The notes below the pieces were generated by a model. That model was not told the DNA's origin. It worked only from the letters and a program-made list of their open reading frames with translations, and searched no databases. From positions 1 to 29,145 of the forward strand of contig CAIJFC010000239.1 in the NCBI GenBank assembly GCA_903819815.1: a DNA stretch of 29,145 nt. Direction: 5' to 3'. The DNA comes from an uncultured Bacteroidota bacterium. Lineage in GTDB: Bacteria > Bacteroidota > Bacteroidia > Flavobacteriales > Flavobacteriaceae. Below are positions 15,318-24,317 of the stretch, piece after piece (within the stretch, counting starts at the first letter, position 1; each line of letters starts with the position of its first letter). Position numbers and translations under genes: made by a program.

Positions 15318-17786
15318 TTGAAACTCAAAAATCTTCTTTTTACAATAGTATTATTATTCATTGGAAATTTTGTTTTTGCTCAATTTGCTAGGGTAAAAGG
15401 TATTATTTTAGATGAAAATAATAACCCTGTAGAAAACGTAAATATTTCCTACCAAACTAAATCTACCATTACTAACTCCAATGGATTTTATACTTTGACT
15501 GTTCCAGCAAACAAAAAAATCACTCTAATTTTTTCTCATATTTCACTCAAAAAAACCACGGCAACATTAGAGTTAAAAACCAACGAAGATTTTGAATTTA
15601 ATGTCACCATGAATGACAATGCAGAGCAAATGGGTGAGGTTATTGTTACTGCAAAAAACAGAAAACGAATTCAAGGAATTACAACAATTGAACCTGAAAT
15701 GATTCGAAAAATCCCTGGTGCTAATGCAGGAGTTGAAAATATTTTGAAAACATTACCGGGTGTTTATTCCAATAACGAATTGAGTACTCAATATGCTGTT
15801 CGTGGCGGAAATTACGATGAAAACTTAGTCTATGTTAATGAAGTTGAAGTTTATCGTCCGTTTTTAGTTCGTTCCGGTCAGCAAGAAGGGCTAAGTTTTA
15901 CCAATACTGATTTAGTTCAAAATGTTGATTTTTCTGCCGGTGGTTTTCAATCTAAATATGGAGATAAATTATCTTCCGTTTTAGATATTACCTATCGAAG
16001 ACCAACAAAATTTGGTATTTCAACAGAAGCAAGTCTTTTAGGTGGTAGTTTGGCTATTGATGCCGTTTCTAAGAATCAAAAATGGTCAGCAATTACAGGT
16101 ATTCGTTATCGAGATAATAGTTTATTAGTGAACAGCCAACAAACAGAAACGAATTTCAAACCTACATTTGCCGATTTGCAAACGAACATCATTTATAACG
16201 CTTCAACCAAGTTGCAATGGAGCTTTTTAGGTAATATTTCTCAAAATAAATACAACTATCAGCCAATTTCTAGACAAACTAATTTTGGAACTATAAATGA
16301 ACCAATTGCGTTGCAAGTTTACTATGAAGGTCAAGAAAAAGACAGATACGATACCTATTTTGGTGCTTTTAAAACAACATACAAACCTTCAGATAATTTT
16401 ACACTGAAATTTATCACTTCTGCCTATCATACTTTAGAACAAGAATATTTCGACATTTTTGCAGGATATTATTTAGGGGAAGTAGATACTAATATTGGTT
16501 CTGAAACATTTGGTGGAGTCACCTACAGCCGCGCCATTGGAACTCAATTAAATCACGCTCGAAACGATTTGGATGCTTTAATTGTAAATGCGGAGGTTAA
16601 GGGTTTTCACGATATTAAAAAAACTCAAGTGGAATGGGGCTTCAAATATACTCGTGAAGATATTCGAGATCGTGTAGTGGAGTGGGAAGTTATAGATTCT
16701 GCAGGATTTTCAATTAACCCGCCTCGATTGAATTTACCCATTAACGACCAACCTTATAATCCTTATATAGGCCCTTTAGTACCTTTTCAAAATGTTAGGG
16801 CTTTAAATTTTGCAACTGTTGACAGGTTATCCGGTTATGCGCAATTAAATAGAAAGACGAATTTAGGAAATCACGATGTTTGGTTCAATGTTGGCGCAAG
16901 AATGCACCAATGGAAAGTTAATGGTGCGAATCAAGTTGGTAATAGCCAATTCGAATTCAGTCCAAGAGCACAATTTGCAATCAAACCCGATTGGGAAAAA
17001 GACATGGTTTTCCGATTTTCAACTGGTTTATATGTACAACCACCTTCGTATCGAGAACTAAGGGATTCGAATGGATCAGTAATTCCCAATGTAAAAGCTC
17101 AGAAATCAATTCATTTTGTATTGAGTAGTGATTATAGTTTTAAGATGTGGAATCGTCCTTTCAAATTAGTTTCAGAGGCCTATTATAAAATATTAAAAGA
17201 TGTAAATCCTTACACTTTGGATAATGTCCGAATTCGATATGCTGCCGATAATAATGCTATAGCTTATGCCCAAGGTTTGGACCTTCGATTGAACGGTGAA
17301 TTTGTACCTGGAACCGAATCATGGTTTAGTTTTGGGTATTTGAAAACAGAAGAAAATATTGATAATAGAGGTTATATATCACGACCTACCGACCAAACTT
17401 TAAAATTTGGAATCCTATTTCAAGATTACATGCCGAACCTTCCCAGTGTAAAATTATATATGAATTTGGTTTACAATACTGGACTTCCAGGCGGTTCTCC
17501 ATCTTATGCTGATCCTTATTTATACCAAAATAAAAGGCGAGATTACCGTCGTGCGGTTGTAGGATTTTTCAAAGTTTTTACCGATAATAATAAGAATTTA
17601 CCCAAAGGGCATTGGCTAAAAAAATTCAAGGATTTATCAGCAGGAATGGAAATATTTAATTTGTTCAATAATTTAAACGCAATTACCAATACTTGGGTGC
17701 GGGACGTTTATACAAAAAATCAATATGGAATTCCTAATTATATGACTACTAGGGTTTTTAACTTTAAAATAACCGCAAAATTCTAA
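15318..17786 (+). CDS. TonB-dependent receptor with CarboxypepD_reg-like domain
   Basis: This outer-membrane receptor of 822 residues starts with signal peptide MKLKNLLFTIVLLFIGNFVFAQ. Residues 25-105 form the carboxypeptidase-regulatory-like domain (RVKGIILDENNNPVENVNIS), followed by a plug of about 110-220 (LKTLPGVYSNNELSTQYAVR, then GGNYDENLVYVNEVEVYRPF) and a barrel ending in RVFNFKITAKF. The start codon is TTG (15318-15320); no in-frame ATG exists before the mature domain and the TTG gives a complete signal peptide. The substrate is unknown and no SusD-like partner is present, so glycan uptake of the Sus type is not indicated. It follows the M23 gene by 6 bases and its stop overlaps the stop of the convergent DUF2971 gene. 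Confidence 0.92.
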   Translation: MKLKNLLFTIVLLFIGNFVFAQFARVKGIILDENNNPVENVNISYQTKSTITNSNGFYTLTVPANKKITLIFSHISLKKTTATLELKTNEDFEFNVTMNDNAEQMGEVIVTAKNRKRIQGITTIEPEMIRKIPGANAGVENILKTLPGVYSNNELSTQYAVRGGNYDENLVYVNEVEVYRPFLVRSGQQEGLSFTNTDLVQNVDFSAGGFQSKYGDKLSSVLDITYRRPTKFGISTEASLLGGSLAIDAVSKNQKWSAITGIRYRDNSLLVNSQQTETNFKPTFADLQTNIIYNASTKLQWSFLGNISQNKYNYQPISRQTNFGTINEPIALQVYYEGQEKDRYDTYFGAFKTTYKPSDNFTLKFITSAYHTLEQEYFDIFAGYYLGEVDTNIGSETFGGVTYSRAIGTQLNHARNDLDALIVNAEVKGFHDIKKTQVEWGFKYTREDIRDRVVEWEVIDSAGFSINPPRLNLPINDQPYNPYIGPLVPFQNVRALNFATVDRLSGYAQLNRKTNLGNHDVWFNVGARMHQWKVNGANQVGNSQFEFSPRAQFAIKPDWEKDMVFRFSTGLYVQPPSYRELRDSNGSVIPNVKAQKSIHFVLSSDYSFKMWNRPFKLVSEAYYKILKDVNPYTLDNVRIRYAADNNAIAYAQGLDLRLNGEFVPGTESWFSFGYLKTEENIDNRGYISRPTDQTLKFGILFQDYMPNLPSVKLYMNLVYNTGLPGGSPSYADPYLYQNKRRDYRRAVVGFFKVFTDNNKNLPKGHWLKKFKDLSAGMEIFNLFNNLNAITNTWVRDVYTKNQYGIPNYMTTRVFNFKITAKF

Positions 17787-18484
17787 ATTAGAATATCACT
17801 TTCAAGATCGGATTTTTCTATTTTAAAATCAAATCCCAATCGTTGAACCAATTCAATTACTAAATTTTTATACCAGTTTTCCGATTTTGGATGAATATAA
17901 ATTTTTTCAATTAAATGATTGATATCGACATCAATTTTTAAACCATTATCAATTTTTAAATCAAATGAAGTAACGTCAGAAATTATTCTAATTTCTCTTT
18001 CGTATTGAAAACTCTTACGTTTAAATAAAAAGGGAAAAAAGGCATTGTCAAACGGAATGTATTCTTTTTTATAATCGATATAGTTAACTTCGCCAATATG
18101 TTGTTCATAGGTTTTATCCAAATGCAAAGCCTCTTGAATTCTCCCAACGGTAGATTGAATGGCCAATCCTTCACTTTTTTGAGTGAAAATTTGCCACATC
18201 GCAAATGATTCATATTCATTAATATGCCAACTACTAATCACTACATTTTCGCGGTGTGATTTATAATAATCTAAAAAATCAGGATTATTGACTGATAATT
18301 TCCGAATTTCTTCAAATGTAGGTTCGCTAAAAGTTCCTTCATATTGATCTTCAAATTTGTCTGAACGCGAAAGAAATAATTTTTTATATAGGAGTAAATC
18401 GACAAATTTTGACAAGTCCAAGTACTTCCAAACAATAGTGTCTGGATCTTCAGGAATCTTGATGTTATTGTCGGTTATAAACAT
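17783..18484 (-). CDS. DUF2971 family protein
   Basis: The 233 residues open with VWKYLDLSKFVDLLLYKKLFLSRSDKFEDQYEGTF, the hallmark of DUF2971, a family of unknown biochemical function found in scattered bacteria and often near mobile or defence genes. Other visible segments are SSWHINEYESFAMWQIF and FKRKSFQYEREIRII. No signal peptide or membrane segment, so cytoplasmic. It is the last of three closely spaced minus-strand genes, 22 bases after the ABC exporter. Its stop overlaps that of the receptor gene by 4 bases. Nothing else nearby suggests defence, and the role here is unknown. Confidence 0.82.
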   Translation of the reverse strand: MFITDNNIKIPEDPDTIVWKYLDLSKFVDLLLYKKLFLSRSDKFEDQYEGTFSEPTFEEIRKLSVNNPDFLDYYKSHRENVVISSWHINEYESFAMWQIFTQKSEGLAIQSTVGRIQEALHLDKTYEQHIGEVNYIDYKKEYIPFDNAFFPFLFKRKSFQYEREIRIISDVTSFDLKIDNGLKIDVDINHLIEKIYIHPKSENWYKNLVIELVQRLGFDFKIEKSDLESDILI

Positions 18485-18506
18485 TTATAAAATTATAAAT
18501 TGTTAT

Positions 18507-20333
18507 TTACTCAAAACTTTGCATTGAAACCAGTTTATTGTAGGTACCATTTAAAGCAATTAGCTCTTCATGATTTCCTTGCTCTACAATTTTTCCTTTT
18601 TGTAAAACTACTATTTTATCTGCCTTTTGAATGGTGGATAGTCGGTGTGCAATTACAATTGAAGTCCTATTTTGCATCATGTTTTCTAAAGCAACCTGCA
18701 CAAATTTTTCACTTTCTGTATCCAATGCTGAGGTCGCTTCATCTAAAATCATAATGGGTGGGTTTTTCAAAACTGCACGAGCAATTGACAATCGTTGTTT
18801 TTGTCCGCCTGAAAGTTTGTTTCCGCTGTCGCCAATATTGGTATAAATGCCGTTTGGTAACTCTTTTACAAATTCATAGGCATTTGCAATTTTCAATGCT
18901 TCTATAATTTCTTCATCGGTGGCATCTAATTTTCCGAGTGAAATATTCGCTTTTATGGTATCATTAAACAAAATACTATCTTGGGTAACCAATCCCATTA
19001 AACCTCGTAAAGATTGCAAATTCATGTCTTTAATTGCAACAGAATCGATTTCGATTTTACCCTCATTTACATCATAAAAACGAGTCAATAAATTGGCGAT
19101 AGTACTCTTGCCACTTCCCGATTGACCTACTAAAGCAACAGTTTGTCCTTTTTTCACTTCCAATGAAAAGTCTTTTAAAACGAATTCGTCTTCGTATTTA
19201 AAATTGATATTTTTTATGCTTATTTCAGATTCAAATGTGTCTTTGTCAATTGCATTTTCTTTATTTACAATAGGATTTTCTTGTTCTAATATTTCTAAAA
19301 TTCGTTCGGCAGCCGCATTTCCTCTTTTGATATTATAGGAAGCTTTTGAGATAGATTTTGCAGGAGTTAAGATATTGTAGGCCAATCCCATATAGGTAAT
19401 AAAAGCAGCGCCATTTAAGGTATTTTCAATTAAAACCATATGGCCCCCAAACCATAATAATACGGCAATGACCATAATTCCCATAAACTCGCTCAATGGC
19501 GAAGCTAGATTTTGTCGGTTGCCAATGGTATTAGATAAACTAAAAAATTTGTCTGTAGAATTTTGAAAAATTTTACCGAAGTATTTTTCTGAATTATATC
19601 CTTTTACTACTTTTAATCCTCCTAGTGTTTCTTCAATGATAGATAGAAAAATTCCTTGTTCTTCTTGGGCTTTGGTAGATTGTTTCTTTAATTTTTTCCC
19701 AATAAGTGAAATTATAGTTCCTGATATTGGTATAAAAATAAACACAAATAGGGTCAGTTTCACACTGATGGTAAACATGGCTATTATTGTAAAAATAATC
19801 GTCAATGGTTCTTTTACTATCAATTCTAATATTGATAAAAAAGAACTTTGCACTTCATTTACATCACCAGCAATTCTTGAAATAGTATCCCCTTTTCTTT
19901 TTTCAGAGAAAAATGCCAAAGGCAAATCAAGTGTTTTTTTATACATAGCATTTCTAATGTCTTTTAGAATTCCATTTCTAAGGAAAGTGATGAAAAACAA
20001 GGCCAAATAATCCGAAAGATTTTTTAATAAAAATATGGTGATAATTCCCGCTACTAAAACCCCTAAAGTATAACCAATACCATAGGTGTCGGTCATATTT
20101 GTTAAATAATAACTTGAATAATCAGAAAGGTATTTTTTTAATTCCCAAATTCCAGTATACGATGGCTCAATGTAAATTTTCTTCGTTTGACCAAACAATA
20201 CATCCATCATTGGCATTAATGATATAAAGGAAAGTGTTCCAAAAAGAGCGTATAAAACATTAAAAAAAATGTTTAAATAGGCGTACTTTTTATAGGGAAG
20301 TACAAAGGGAAATATTTTTTTAAAGTTACTCAT
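18507..20333 (-). CDS. MsbA-type ABC exporter (fused permease and ATPase)
   Basis: This inner-membrane half-transporter of 608 residues has a six-helix membrane domain (about 15-330) and an ATPase domain (about 370-608). The ATPase has all motifs: Walker A GQSGSGKST at 403-411, Q-loop Gln451, signature LSGGQ at 507-511, Walker B MILDE at 528-532 and the switch His563. It should work as a homodimer. MsbA-like lipid A or lipid flipping is the most likely role, and is supported by neighbouring sugar and glycosyltransferase genes, but multidrug or peptide export cannot be excluded. It overlaps the phosphosugar mutase gene by one base (TAATG), so the two are translationally coupled. Confidence 0.92.
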   Translation of the reverse strand: MSNFKKIFPFVLPYKKYAYLNIFFNVLYALFGTLSFISLMPMMDVLFGQTKKIYIEPSYTGIWELKKYLSDYSSYYLTNMTDTYGIGYTLGVLVAGIITIFLLKNLSDYLALFFITFLRNGILKDIRNAMYKKTLDLPLAFFSEKRKGDTISRIAGDVNEVQSSFLSILELIVKEPLTIIFTIIAMFTISVKLTLFVFIFIPISGTIISLIGKKLKKQSTKAQEEQGIFLSIIEETLGGLKVVKGYNSEKYFGKIFQNSTDKFFSLSNTIGNRQNLASPLSEFMGIMVIAVLLWFGGHMVLIENTLNGAAFITYMGLAYNILTPAKSISKASYNIKRGNAAAERILEILEQENPIVNKENAIDKDTFESEISIKNINFKYEDEFVLKDFSLEVKKGQTVALVGQSGSGKSTIANLLTRFYDVNEGKIEIDSVAIKDMNLQSLRGLMGLVTQDSILFNDTIKANISLGKLDATDEEIIEALKIANAYEFVKELPNGIYTNIGDSGNKLSGGQKQRLSIARAVLKNPPIMILDEATSALDTESEKFVQVALENMMQNRTSIVIAHRLSTIQKADKIVVLQKGKIVEQGNHEELIALNGTYNKLVSMQSFE

Positions 20334-22060
20334 TAATCAATCTTTAAATCTTCTAAAATCCTCTTGATTTTAGTATCTAATAGCGCATTAACTTCTTTAA
20401 AATTATCTACGGAATCCAAAGTAGTATTGACACTTACATAAAATTTTATTTTAGGCTCTGTGCCACTTGGTCTAGCAGCAATTTTTGAACCTTCTTCGGT
20501 ATAATAAATTAATACATCCGATTTTGGAATCGACATCGTTTCTTTTTCTCCCGTCAATAAATTGGTGGCAACAGACGTTTGATAATCTTCCATCATAATG
20601 ATGCGTTCGCCATTAATTTCTTTCAGCGGATTGGTTCGCATGTCAACCATCATTTGCTTAATTTCTTCTAAACCTTCAATTCCTTTTTTGGTAATTGAAA
20701 CCAAATATTCCTTATAAAATCCGAAATCTACGTATAAATTTAATAACTCTTGATATACCGAACTTCCATTTGCTTTAGCTTGAGCAGCAATTTCACAAAT
20801 TAATAGGGTAGAAGCCACCGCATCTTTATCGCGAACGGCATCTCCAACCATAAAACCAAAACTTTCTTCACCACCACCTATGAATTCTAGTTCAGGAAAA
20901 TCGTTAATCATTTTTGCAATCCATTTAAAGCCTGTTAAGCCAACTTTACATTCTACATCGTAAGCTGACGCTAATTCCATCATCATTGGAGTGGATACAA
21001 TTGTAGTTCCAACAAATTGATTTCCAGTTATTTTACCTGCTTTTTTCCATTTTTCTAATAAAAATCCAGTCATCAAAACCATGGTTTGATTTCCGTTTAA
21101 AAGCATCATTTCACCCTCATTATTTCTTACAGCTACTCCCAGTCTATCGCAGTCTGGATCGGTTCCAATGACAATATCGGCATGAATTTTATCGGCTAAT
21201 TCCAATGCCATTTTCAACGCTTCAGGCTCTTCAGGATTTGGAGATTTAACCGTTGGAAAATCACCATTGGGTTCTGATTGTTCGGGAACCAAATTCACAT
21301 TGGTATAACCAGCTTGGGCTAAAGTGTCAGGAACCGACTTTATTGAAGTCCCGTGTAATGAAGTGAAAACAATATTTAAATCACTTTTAGCAGCAGCGGG
21401 TGTATTAAAACTTGCGTTTTCAATGGATGATTTTATAAAAGCAGCATCAATTTCTGAATCGATGTACTGTATTAAATCTTCGTTTGCGGCAAACCTAATT
21501 TCGTCGTATTTTAGTTCTTCTATTACATTAATTATTTCGGCATCTTGCGGAGGAACTAGTTGTCCGCCATCTTCCCAATACACTTTATAACCGTTGTATT
21601 CCGGAGGATTGTGCGATGCAGTTAATACAATGCCGGCTTGACAACCTAAATATTTTAGTGCAAAACTCAATTCTGGTGTTGGTCGCAAGTCGGAGAATAA
21701 ATAGACTTTAATTCCATTTGCCGAGAAAACATCAGCAACTACTTTTGCTAAGGATTGGCTGTTATGACGACAATCGAATGCAATTGCAACTTTTAAATCT
21801 TTGTTTGGGAACACTTTTCGCATGTAATTTGAAAGTCCTTGCGTGTTTTTCCCTAAGGTATATTTATTGATTCTGTTGGTTCCAACGCCCATAATTCCTC
21901 GCATTCCACCAGTTCCAAACTCTAAATTTTTATAAAAACTCTCCTCTAAATTTTTAGGTGATGACGTCATCATTTCTTTGATTTCTTCGTGAGTTTCTTT
22001 ATCGAAAATAGGAGTTAGCCATTCGTTTACGGCAGTTAGTATTTTTGTAGGTATTTCCAT
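20333..22060 (-). CDS. Phosphosugar mutase (phosphoglucomutase/phosphomannomutase)
   Basis: This alpha-D-phosphohexomutase moves phosphate between C1 and C6 of glucose or mannose phosphates, feeding glycogen, nucleotide-sugar and envelope glycan synthesis. The active-site phosphoserine is Ser149 (TASHNPPEYNGYK), the Mg loop is DPDCDRLGV with Asp301, Asp303 and Asp305, the sugar-binding loop is GGGEESFGF, and the C-terminal phosphate-binding loop is RPSGTEPKIKF. At 575 residues it belongs to the longer PgcA-type group. Choice of glucose versus mannose cannot be read from the sequence. It overlaps the downstream ABC exporter start by one base and follows the ORF6N gene by 13 bases. Confidence 0.94.
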   Translation of the reverse strand: MEIPTKILTAVNEWLTPIFDKETHEEIKEMMTSSPKNLEESFYKNLEFGTGGMRGIMGVGTNRINKYTLGKNTQGLSNYMRKVFPNKDLKVAIAFDCRHNSQSLAKVVADVFSANGIKVYLFSDLRPTPELSFALKYLGCQAGIVLTASHNPPEYNGYKVYWEDGGQLVPPQDAEIINVIEELKYDEIRFAANEDLIQYIDSEIDAAFIKSSIENASFNTPAAAKSDLNIVFTSLHGTSIKSVPDTLAQAGYTNVNLVPEQSEPNGDFPTVKSPNPEEPEALKMALELADKIHADIVIGTDPDCDRLGVAVRNNEGEMMLLNGNQTMVLMTGFLLEKWKKAGKITGNQFVGTTIVSTPMMMELASAYDVECKVGLTGFKWIAKMINDFPELEFIGGGEESFGFMVGDAVRDKDAVASTLLICEIAAQAKANGSSVYQELLNLYVDFGFYKEYLVSITKKGIEGLEEIKQMMVDMRTNPLKEINGERIIMMEDYQTSVATNLLTGEKETMSIPKSDVLIYYTEEGSKIAARPSGTEPKIKFYVSVNTTLDSVDNFKEVNALLDTKIKRILEDLKID

Positions 22061-22073
22061 TTAATTATTTATG

Positions 22074-22565
22074 TTATTTCTTGTAACCAATTTTATTTCT
22101 TTTATTGTTATTTTCTTCTACATTATCTTTTTCTACCAAATAATGCAGGGCTTTATAAATATCTGGAAACTGATTTTCTATTAATGAAATTCGGTCTTTT
22201 AATTCGCTGTAAGTTAAAGAAAACTGTCTAAAAGTTACAAAAGCTCTAATTATAGCTATGTTTACCTCAATCGCTTTTTCACTGTTTAGAACACTTGAGA
22301 GCATTGCGATGCCTTGTTCTGTAAAGGCAAAAGGCATGTATCTTAAACCTCCACGGTTTGAGGTCGCAATTTGCGTCCTCAAACTATTAAATTCAATTTC
22401 GACTAACTCAAACATAAAATCATTTGGAAAACGATTTATATTTCTTCGGACGGCTTCTTTAAGTCTTTTATTTTCAATGTTATAAAGCAGCGCTAAGTCA
22501 AAATCAAGCATCACCTTAAACCCTCGAATTTCAAATATTTTATTTTGAATAACGTCTAATTCCAT
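22074..22565 (-). CDS. ORF6N domain protein
   Basis: This 163-residue protein carries the ORF6N domain over its first 100 or so residues (IFEIRGFKVMLDFDLALLYN, then LKEAVRRNINRFPNDFMFEL and LRYMPFAFTEQGIAMLSSVL). ORF6N is a DNA-binding-type domain found in phage antirepressors and KilA-N-like proteins, but it is also common as a lone chromosomal gene in Bacteroidota. A short C-terminal helical stretch follows, with a basic tail ending KKRNKIGYKK-like. No other phage gene is nearby. It sits between the glycosyltransferase and the phosphosugar mutase, 13 bases before the latter, so it looks like an insertion into an envelope gene cluster. Function unknown. Confidence 0.88.
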   Translation of the reverse strand: MELDVIQNKIFEIRGFKVMLDFDLALLYNIENKRLKEAVRRNINRFPNDFMFELVEIEFNSLRTQIATSNRGGLRYMPFAFTEQGIAMLSSVLNSEKAIEVNIAIIRAFVTFRQFSLTYSELKDRISLIENQFPDIYKALHYLVEKDNVEENNNKRNKIGYKK

Positions 22566-22607
22566 AACTCGGCTTATATATATTATAAATTTACCTGCTT
22601 GTATTTA

Positions 22608-23561
22608 TTAACTCAATTCTTTTGAAATTTTATATCGTTCTTCGTTATTCTTTGTTCTTAAAATGATTTCTCCTAAAAATCCAGCCAAAAATAATTGTGT
22701 TCCAATAATCATTGTGGTTAATGAAATATAAAACCAAGGATTATTAGTCACTAATTCGTATGGCATTCCGTGATATAGTTTGTATAACTTAAAAAAACCA
22801 ATAAATCCAGACGCTAAGAAGCCAATTAGGAACATAATTGAACCTAAAGCCCCAAATAAGTGCATCGGTCTTTTCCCAAAACGAGAAAGAAACCAAATGG
22901 TAATCAAGTCTAAAAATCCATTGATAAATCGTTCCATGCCAAATTTAGTTTCACCGTATTTTCGAGCTTGGTGCAAAACCACTTTTTCACCAATTTTTCC
23001 AAAACCAGCATTTTTTGCTAAAACTGGGATGTAACGGTGCATTTCACCTGAAACTTCGATGTTTTTTACCACTATATTTTTATAGGCTTTCAATCCGCAA
23101 TTAAAATCATTTAGTTTTACACCTGATGTTCTTCTTGCTGCCCAATTGAATAATTTTGAAGGTAAATTTTTTGCAAAAACGGAATCGTATCGTTTCTTTT
23201 TCCAGCCGGAAACCAAATCAAATTCTTGATGGGTAATCATATCGATTAAGCCTGGAATTTCTTCGGGACTGTCTTGTAAATCGGCATCCATTGTAATCAC
23301 GATATCACCTTGCGCTTTTGCAAAACCTGCATGAAGCGCTTGAGATTTACCATAATTTCTTAAAAAACGAATCCCTTTACTATTCGGATTTTCAGAAGAC
23401 AATTGCTCGATTATACCCCATGATTTATCGGTGCTACCGTCGTCTATGAAAATAACTTCGTAGGAATAATTATTAGATTTCATTACTGAAACAATCCAAT
23501 TATGGAGTTCTTGTAATGATTCTTCTTCGTTGAGAAGTGGAATAACAATGGATAGATTCAT
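22608..23561 (-). CDS. Family 2 glycosyltransferase with C-terminal membrane helices
   Basis: This GT-A fold enzyme of 317 residues shows the nucleotide-sugar motifs FIDDGSTDKS (Asp40, Asp41) and DADLQDSPEE at 92-101. Two C-terminal membrane helices (from about residue 233 and from about 268) anchor it in the inner membrane. The layout matches the DPM1/GtrB/ArnC group, which transfers a sugar to a polyprenyl phosphate carrier. The sugar is not predictable. Its start overlaps the stop of the DUF4199 gene by one base (TAATG), so they are probably coupled. LPS or surface-glycan modification is the likely pathway, by inference. Confidence 0.92.
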   Translation of the reverse strand: MNLSIVIPLLNEEESLQELHNWIVSVMKSNNYSYEVIFIDDGSTDKSWGIIEQLSSENPNSKGIRFLRNYGKSQALHAGFAKAQGDIVITMDADLQDSPEEIPGLIDMITHQEFDLVSGWKKKRYDSVFAKNLPSKLFNWAARRTSGVKLNDFNCGLKAYKNIVVKNIEVSGEMHRYIPVLAKNAGFGKIGEKVVLHQARKYGETKFGMERFINGFLDLITIWFLSRFGKRPMHLFGALGSIMFLIGFLASGFIGFFKLYKLYHGMPYELVTNNPWFYISLTTMIIGTQLFLAGFLGEIILRTKNNEERYKISKELS

Positions 23562-24073
23562 TAGCTATTTTCTTTTGTTTTTAAGATACTTCCTGAAATA
23601 AAAGAAATAAATAATCCTAATACTACGAACCATAACGTACTAGTTAGTATTCCTAATAATTTTTTGCCAATTCCAATTGCCTTTGTTTCAAGTATTTGTT
23701 TTTTTACTGCTTCTAATCCTTGTGGGTTGAATTTTTTAGTAAATTCAATTATAGTTGAATTTTGAAATTCAGGATCAATAAAATTATCATATAAGAATGA
23801 AAAGAAAGAATAACCAAATCCTGTAATTAGCATAATTATTACACCTATTTTTAATGCTTCCCTAGTTTTTAATGAGCCGAATTTATTTTTATATTTTGAG
23901 ATAATGATTGTAATAAAAATAATTTCTAAAATAAAACAAATTAAAAATGATGAATAGTATAATACCGGTCCAAAATCTAATGTTTTGAATATAGTATCTA
24001 TTAGTATTCTTGCAATTGCTATAATAAATGCAAATGGTAAAATATAATTTTGCAATGTTGTTGCCTTTTCCAT
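23561..24073 (-). CDS. DUF4199 membrane protein
   Basis: This 170-residue integral membrane protein has about four hydrophobic helices (near residues 10-28, 35-58, 73-93 and 138-162) and a soluble stretch between the third and fourth (FIDPEFQNSTIIEFTKKFNP). The pattern fits DUF4199, common in Bacteroidota next to glycosyltransferase genes. No function is established. It is the first gene of the minus-strand cluster and overlaps the glycosyltransferase by one base, which suggests the two proteins work together at the membrane. Confidence 0.82.
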   Translation of the reverse strand: MEKATTLQNYILPFAFIIAIARILIDTIFKTLDFGPVLYYSSFLICFILEIIFITIIISKYKNKFGSLKTREALKIGVIIMLITGFGYSFFSFLYDNFIDPEFQNSTIIEFTKKFNPQGLEAVKKQILETKAIGIGKKLLGILTSTLWFVVLGLFISFISGSILKTKENS

Positions 24074-24101
24074 AAAAATAAACTTATTTTAAAATAATGT
24101 A

Positions 24102-24109
24102 CAAATATA
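24102..24109 (-). promoter_or_regulatory. Candidate -7 box for DUF4199-glycosyltransferase
   Basis: The minus strand reads TATATTTG, a match to TAnnTTTG, 28 bases before the DUF4199 start. No TTG at standard spacing. Confidence 0.45.
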
Positions 24110-24177
24110 ACAATTCCCGAATTACCTATGTTACTATTTTCGATTTCCTTACAAATAAAAAAAAAGATGTAATAGGT

Positions 24178-24206
24178 TTGTTTATTGAAAAATAAGTGTA
24201 AATTTG
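24178..24206 (+). promoter_or_regulatory. Bacteroidota-type promoter for rpmE2
   Basis: TTG at 24178-24180 and TAAATTTG at 24199-24206 are 18 bases apart, fitting the TTG/TAnnTTTG consensus. It is the best full promoter in the window. The start of transcription would be near 24213, giving a leader of about 105 bases. Confidence 0.65.
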
Positions 24207-24246
24207 CAGACTCAAAATAATAAAGTTACAACAAAAGTTATAATGA

Positions 24247-24283
24247 GTTGATACCTTTTCCGAGAAATGAAAAGCTTCGCAAC
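24247..24283 (+). promoter_or_regulatory. Structured mRNA leader element of rpmE2
   Basis: Within the leader, CTTTTC (24255-24260) pairs with GAAAAG (24269-24274) around an 8-base loop, and GTTG (24247-24250) pairs with CAAC (24280-24283) outside an internal loop. A two-part stem in a ribosomal-protein leader suggests autoregulation by L31. The structure was read by eye, and no family is claimed. Confidence 0.4.
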
Positions 24284-24317
24284 AAATTATAATTCAAACA
24301 AATAAAAAAGATTTAAG

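Noticed and set aside
17783..22565. DUF2971 and ORF6N genes as part of a defence island or prophage
   Set aside because: They are single genes among housekeeping genes, with no nuclease, toxin, integrase or structural phage gene nearby.
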